Source: Nitrososphaerota archaeon
GTDB lineage: Archaea > Thermoproteota > Nitrososphaeria > Nitrososphaerales > UBA183
Assembly: GCA_027886925.1 (NCBI GenBank)
Contig: JAPCJN010000036.1
Span: forward strand, 1 to 9,231
Length of the DNA stretch: 9,231 nt
Direction: 5' to 3'
In this document: piece by piece, positions 6,174 to 9,231 of the stretch
How positions within the stretch are numbered: the stretch's first letter is position 1
Layout of the letters: every line of letters starts with the position of its first letter
Notes under the pieces: model-generated
The model's input: the letters and a program-made list of their open reading frames with translations, nothing else
Database searches by the model: none
What the model was told of the DNA's origin: nothing
Program-made: the position numbers and the translations under genes

Positions 6174-6251
6174 GTGATGCAACGAGACGGCACGGTACTT
6201 CGTTGACTGAGCTCGCATTTCGGTCGGCGAGTCGTCGATGTGAGCCGGCCC

Positions 6252-6270
6252 CAAAAGTCGCGCGCCGCGC
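6252..6270 (-). terminator. Weak terminator candidate after the transporter operon
   Basis: Just past the ATPase stop codon, the minus strand has a GC-only, partly self-complementary run (GCGCGGCGCGCG) followed by CTTTTGG. The T-run is only four bases, so this is a modest candidate. The rest of 6174-6251 shows only a short CTCGC/GCGAG inverted repeat and no gene that I can support. Confidence 0.3.
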
Positions 6271-6272
6271 CT

Positions 6273-7052
6273 CTAGAGCTGCTCCTCCTGGATATTGGAT
6301 GAGAGCATCCCGAGCAGCTTGTCGACCGTCTCGAAGAAGAGCGGGTCGCGGAGGTGCTCGAATCGAGGACGGGGCAGCGGCACCCTGAGCTCGCCGACGA
6401 GCCTCCCCGGCCTCGGAGACAGCACTATTATCCGGTCCGCCATCATCACGGCCTCTTCCACGTTGTGAGTGACCATGACGAAATTGTTGGTGGGCAGAGA
6501 GGGGTCACTCCAGATCTTCAGGAGTAGGACCCTTAGCGTCTTCGCGGTGAGCTCGTCTAGCGCCGAGAACGGCTCGTCCAGGAGCAAGACCTCGGGCCCG
6601 AGGGCGAGGGCCCTTGCGACGCCTATGCGCTGCCTCATCCCCCCCGAGCAGTCGTGCGGGTAGGCGCCTTCGAACGCCCCAAGGCCCACCATCTTCAGAT
6701 ATCTGTCCGCCCTCTGCTTCGCCTCTGCCTTCTTTATCCCTGCGACCTCCATCGGGAGTTCGACGTTCTCGATGGCGGTCTTCCACGGGAGGAGGCCGAA
6801 GGTCTGGAACACCATGGTGATTTTAGGCGAGGGCTTGGTGATCGGCTCGCCCTTGAAGAGTATCTGGCCGGATGTGGCCGTCTCGAGCCCGGCCATGATC
6901 CTGAGCAGCGTCGACTTTCCGCACCCCGAAGGGCCGATTATGCAGACGAACTCGTCGTAGTTCACGTCGAAGCTGACGTCGTCGATCGCCTTCACCTCCG
7001 AGCCGTTCTTGAAGGTCTTGACGATGTCCTTGACGCTCAGCATGGTCGTCAA
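6273..7052 (-). CDS. ABC importer ATPase, nitrate/sulfonate/taurine type
   Basis: This 259-residue protein has every motif of a transporter ATPase: Walker A GPSGCGKST (40-48), Q-loop VFQ (81-83), signature CSGGM (135-139), Walker B LLLDEPFSALDE (156-167) and the switch histidine in VTHNVEEA (194-201). The PRPGR segment after it and the overall style are those of SsuB/TauB/NrtD proteins. It would hydrolyse ATP on the inner face of the membrane to drive the double permease encoded just upstream. The first signature residue is Cys instead of the usual Leu. The start is TTG at 7052, which overlaps the permease stop as TTGA; ATG at 7043 would shorten it by three residues. The substrate cannot be told because no binding protein is nearby. 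Confidence 0.95.
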   Translation of the reverse strand: MTTMLSVKDIVKTFKNGSEVKAIDDVSFDVNYDEFVCIIGPSGCGKSTLLRIMAGLETATSGQILFKGEPITKPSPKITMVFQTFGLLPWKTAIENVELPMEVAGIKKAEAKQRADRYLKMVGLGAFEGAYPHDCSGGMRQRIGVARALALGPEVLLLDEPFSALDELTAKTLRVLLLKIWSDPSLPTNNFVMVTHNVEEAVMMADRIIVLSPRPGRLVGELRVPLPRPRFEHLRDPLFFETVDKLLGMLSSNIQEEQL

Positions 7053-8617
7053 TTGAACTCAACTCCGAACCGTTCGACCCGCCTTAGGAGCCGGCGCCAG
7101 ACGAGCCTCTCGAGCAGGATGACGATCCCTGACATTATGAAAAGGAAGAATACGACCAGAGTGATGTCGCCGAGAACGTAGGCCGCGTTGTCCAGAAGGT
7201 AACCGAGGCCTGGCAATATGTAGGGGGTGCTCTGACCACCGAGCTGGATGTATTCTGAGTAGATCACGACGTTCCACCCTCCCCCCCAGGCCAGAAGCGA
7301 CCCGGTGATAAACGCAGGCAACACCCCGGGAAGGATGATATTCTTTACGCGCATCCATCCCCGCAGGCCGAAGATGGCTGACACCTCGGTCAGCTCTGTC
7401 GGAAGAGCACGCGCCGCGGTGACGACGTTGAAGACCAGGTACCAGACCATCGCGAGGAAAAGGAGCGTGAAGGAGGCGATATCTTGCGCAACGCCCGCAG
7501 GCAAGAAGCCGTGCAAAGTGACGAAGAGGGGCAGGAACACAGCGAGATACGGGACAGACCGGCCGAGGTCGTAGAGAGGGTAGAAGTACCTGGTGAAGTT
7601 CTTCCTCGACACCGCCAGCACCGCGCAGAACAGAGAGAGGGCCACGCAGGCTATGTAGGCGATAAGCAGTCGGCCCAGGGTATAGAGGGTGTAGAGCGGA
7701 ACAAGGGGTACTTGCCCCCTCGTCGACGTGAGGGACGCGACGAACGACCCTATTATGGCGCCTGGAAGGTTCGCGAAGGCCACGAACCCGATGACAAGGA
7801 GGGTTACGATGAAGACCACGGCTAAGACCCTCGTGCTGATCTGGGCGCTCACCCGGGTCATCTGAGCAATCTGCCTCAGACGGAAGCCGAATATGCGCCT
7901 CATCCGGCTCCTCAGCCTGAGCGGCGTCTGGAAATCCTCTCGAATCATGGAGGCGAAGACGGGTTTGTGCTTCGCGACCCTGTTCTGGATCTGGTGCCAG
8001 ATGAGCTGGTTGGTGATGAATATGATCTCCCCCATTACGAGGACGCCGAACCATCCGACGTTGACGTGGCCCTGTTGGGTGGCGAGCTGGATGTATGAGC
8101 CCAGGCCGGTCACCGAATAGGTGGTGAGCATGCCGGCGCTGTTAGCAAACTGGACGAACTCCGAGGCGGCGTCGAAGGTCCACCCGTCGTTCCAAGCGAG
8201 AACAGAAGCGGAGAGCAAGGCGGGGAGCACCGCGGGTAATATCACGTACCTGAGGTAGTTCGTCCCGGTGAACCCATAGCCGCGCGCCGCCTCATCGACG
8301 GAGCTGGGGATGCCCTTGACCGCGCCGACCACCCCGAAAAAAATGTCCCACTCCATCGCGGTGAAGAGCAGGAAGAGCGCCCCGACCTCGTTCCCCACCC
8401 CCGCTGGAAAAATGACGATCAGGAATGTCAGGACTACCGGGAAGTAGCCGAGGATGGGGACGCTCTGCCCTATGTCGAACAACGGCACGAGGACGTGCTC
8501 GGCGGTCTTGCTCGTGGCGGCCAGGATGCCGAAGAGGAGGCCCACTCCGAGCGCGATGAGATAGACGAGGGCGACTCGAGCAAGCGAAAGAAGCGCATAG
8601 AAGGGGACGTAGAGCAC
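7049..8617 (-). CDS. Fused double permease of a nitrate/sulfonate/taurine-type ABC importer
   Basis: Two BPD_transp_1 permease units are joined in one 522-residue chain, so one polypeptide can form the whole membrane channel. The first unit spans about residues 5-215 and the second about 263-510, joined by a basic linker near 216-260. Each has an EAA-type coupling loop: EAARGYGFTG (109-118) followed by LPAVLPALL, and EVSAIFGLRG (411-420) followed by LPGVLPAFI. Membrane segments are dense throughout. The only canonical start is GTG 8617, with AGGA nine bases upstream. The frame remains open farther upstream and encodes an extra membrane segment matching the first helix of the second unit, so the true N-terminus may lie near 8690-8707. 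The gene overlaps the ATPase by TTGA. No substrate-binding protein is next to it. Confidence 0.93.
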   Translation of the reverse strand: MLYVPFYALLSLARVALVYLIALGVGLLFGILAATSKTAEHVLVPLFDIGQSVPILGYFPVVLTFLIVIFPAGVGNEVGALFLLFTAMEWDIFFGVVGAVKGIPSSVDEAARGYGFTGTNYLRYVILPAVLPALLSASVLAWNDGWTFDAASEFVQFANSAGMLTTYSVTGLGSYIQLATQQGHVNVGWFGVLVMGEIIFITNQLIWHQIQNRVAKHKPVFASMIREDFQTPLRLRSRMRRIFGFRLRQIAQMTRVSAQISTRVLAVVFIVTLLVIGFVAFANLPGAIIGSFVASLTSTRGQVPLVPLYTLYTLGRLLIAYIACVALSLFCAVLAVSRKNFTRYFYPLYDLGRSVPYLAVFLPLFVTLHGFLPAGVAQDIASFTLLFLAMVWYLVFNVVTAARALPTELTEVSAIFGLRGWMRVKNIILPGVLPAFITGSLLAWGGGWNVVIYSEYIQLGGQSTPYILPGLGYLLDNAAYVLGDITLVVFFLFIMSGIVILLERLVWRRLLRRVERFGVEFN

Positions 8618-8707
8618 CTGAGACGGTCCTATGAAATTGTAGCCGAGTAGGTAGGTCGCTGCTAGAACTGCAAAGGCCGCTGCTACTCGCAGTCCGCGAA
8701 TGGCGAT
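8618..8707 (-). other. In-frame upstream extension of the permease encoding an extra membrane helix
   Basis: The permease frame continues upstream of GTG 8617 without a stop and reads IRGLRVAAAFAVLAATYLLG before YNFIGPSQ. It is a positively charged start followed by a clear membrane helix, matching RVLAVVFIVTLLVIGFVAF that opens the second permease unit. No ATG, GTG or TTG occurs in frame. Candidate starts are ATT 8701 (GGGGA seven bases upstream), CTG 8692 or ATC 8707, all just downstream of a TATA-like box. This is either real coding sequence with a rare start codon or a damaged start. Confidence 0.5.
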
Positions 8708-8734
8708 TTCCCCAAGAGGGCGCCGACGACCTCG

Positions 8735-8745
8735 TGATATAGGGA
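8735..8745 (-). promoter_or_regulatory. TATA-like box for the transporter operon
   Basis: On the minus strand this reads CCCTATATCAC. Transcription would begin near 8714, just before the unconventional permease starts at 8707-8692 and about 100 bases before GTG 8617. It lies just after the stop codon of the metalloprotease-like gene, so the transporter need not be co-transcribed with that gene. Confidence 0.4.
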
Positions 8746-8757
8746 TTCCTGTGAGTT

Positions 8758-9231
8758 TTATGCGATGTAGGGGGTGCTCGACGAATCGAATTTGCGGACT
8801 GTCTCGTATAGACCGTTGTCGCGGAACATGGAATATTGGTTGATCTCCGGGAAGAACTTGTCCAACGGGCTTACCGCCATTTCACCAGCTACGTGGCCGT
8901 CTCCGACGAACTCTTCTGTTATCTTCTTGGAGAGCTCCCGAACCTGGGCGTCGTCTGTGAACCCAAGCGTGTGGAGATACTCGTGGAGAAGGATCATGAA
9001 GGTGTAAGCGTTCCGGCGCTCGATCGCGCTGGTTGATTTCCAGACGATCTTCATGATGTTACGGTTCATCACAATCGCGTTTGAACCCATCTCGTGGTAG
9101 GCACCGACGTTGTTCGGGATGTCTCCCAAGACCAGGCTCAGTCCAGCCCTGTGTATCCCTAGGGCCTGGTCAACGGCCTTCTTGACAAGCTCGAAGACCT
9201 CGTCGAAACCTCCCGCTGATGCGAGCCTCAT
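8758..9231 (-). CDS. Small HExxH zinc-metalloprotease-like protein (possibly cut by right edge)
   Basis: The frame encodes 157 residues up to an ATG that occupies the last three bases of the window, so the true start may lie beyond. The key feature is HEYLHTLGFTD (83-93), which fits HExxHxxGxxD: two zinc histidines, the catalytic Glu, the glycine turn and an Asp as possible third ligand, as in some metzincins. M118, 25 residues after D93, could correspond to a Met-turn, though that is speculative. There is no signal peptide or membrane segment in the visible part, so it is probably cytosolic unless the missing N-terminus says otherwise. I recognise it only as a conserved-hypothetical type of archaeal protein. 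Its substrate is unknown and its neighbours do not reveal it. Stop TAA lies at 8760-8758. Confidence 0.7.
   Translation of the reverse strand: MRLASAGGFDEVFELVKKAVDQALGIHRAGLSLVLGDIPNNVGAYHEMGSNAIVMNRNIMKIVWKSTSAIERRNAYTFMILLHEYLHTLGFTDDAQVRELSKKITEEFVGDGHVAGEMAVSPLDKFFPEINQYSMFRDNGLYETVRKFDSSSTPYIA

Noticed and set aside
6018..6254. 78-residue minus-strand frame upstream of the amidase
   Set aside because: It starts upstream of the predicted transcription start, has no ribosome-binding site, and its product shows no recognisable pattern.
7059..8054. 331-codon frame inside the permease gene, same strand
   Set aside because: It is the out-of-frame shadow of a membrane protein: Arg/Pro/His-rich with no motif.
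1..9231. CRISPR arrays, insertion sequences, tRNA or rRNA genes, phage or defence genes
   Set aside because: No regularly spaced repeats, transposase or integrase motifs, or recognisable T-arm/anticodon patterns were seen on either strand.

Overview
The window reads as archaeal chromosome of high G+C content. It carries an F420-cofactor operon (cofE-cofD-cofC), a DUF59-containing Mrp/Nbp35 ATPase, and TATA-like boxes about 25-30 bases ahead of several starts. Overlapping genes are joined by TTGA or GTGA, and TTG is the dominant start codon. Together with the style of the CofD protein and the double-permease transporter, this suggests the Thaumarchaeota/Nitrososphaeria or a nearby lineage. That placement is inference from recollected family features; no search was run.

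Layout. 1-473 (minus): the N-terminal part of an exported protein with a clear signal peptide, starting at TTG and running off the left edge. 474-695: spacer with a TATA box for that gene and a possible lysine-rich 31-residue small gene. 696-1748 (minus): Mrp-type Fe-S carrier ATPase. 1749-1861: divergent promoter region with a 12-base perfect palindrome next to the cofE start. 1862-4215 (plus): cofE, cofD and cofC, tightly packed. 4216-4281: short convergent spacer with small dyads. 4282-5987 (minus): nadE and, overlapping just upstream, a nitrilase-superfamily amidase that resembles the glutaminase half of glutamine-dependent NAD synthetase. 5988-6272: promoter for that pair, a possible 41-residue leader gene and a weak terminator for the transporter operon. 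6273-8617 (minus): ATPase and fused double permease of a nitrate/sulfonate/taurine-type ABC importer. 8758-9231 (minus): small protein with an HExxHxxGxxD zinc-protease motif, possibly cut by the right edge.

Functionally this is mostly cofactor metabolism: CofC, CofD and CofE make F420 from a three-carbon phosphoacid, GTP and glutamate, and the amidase and NadE probably complete NAD by glutamine-fed amidation. The importer lacks a substrate-binding protein here, so its substrate is unknown.

I see no defence island, CRISPR array, insertion sequence, tRNA or rRNA. The points most worth checking are: (1) cofC has no ATG/GTG/TTG start and lies in the same frame as cofD behind a single TGA; (2) the split NAD synthetase; (3) a missing-start problem at the permease N-terminus; (4) the repeated TTGA junctions.
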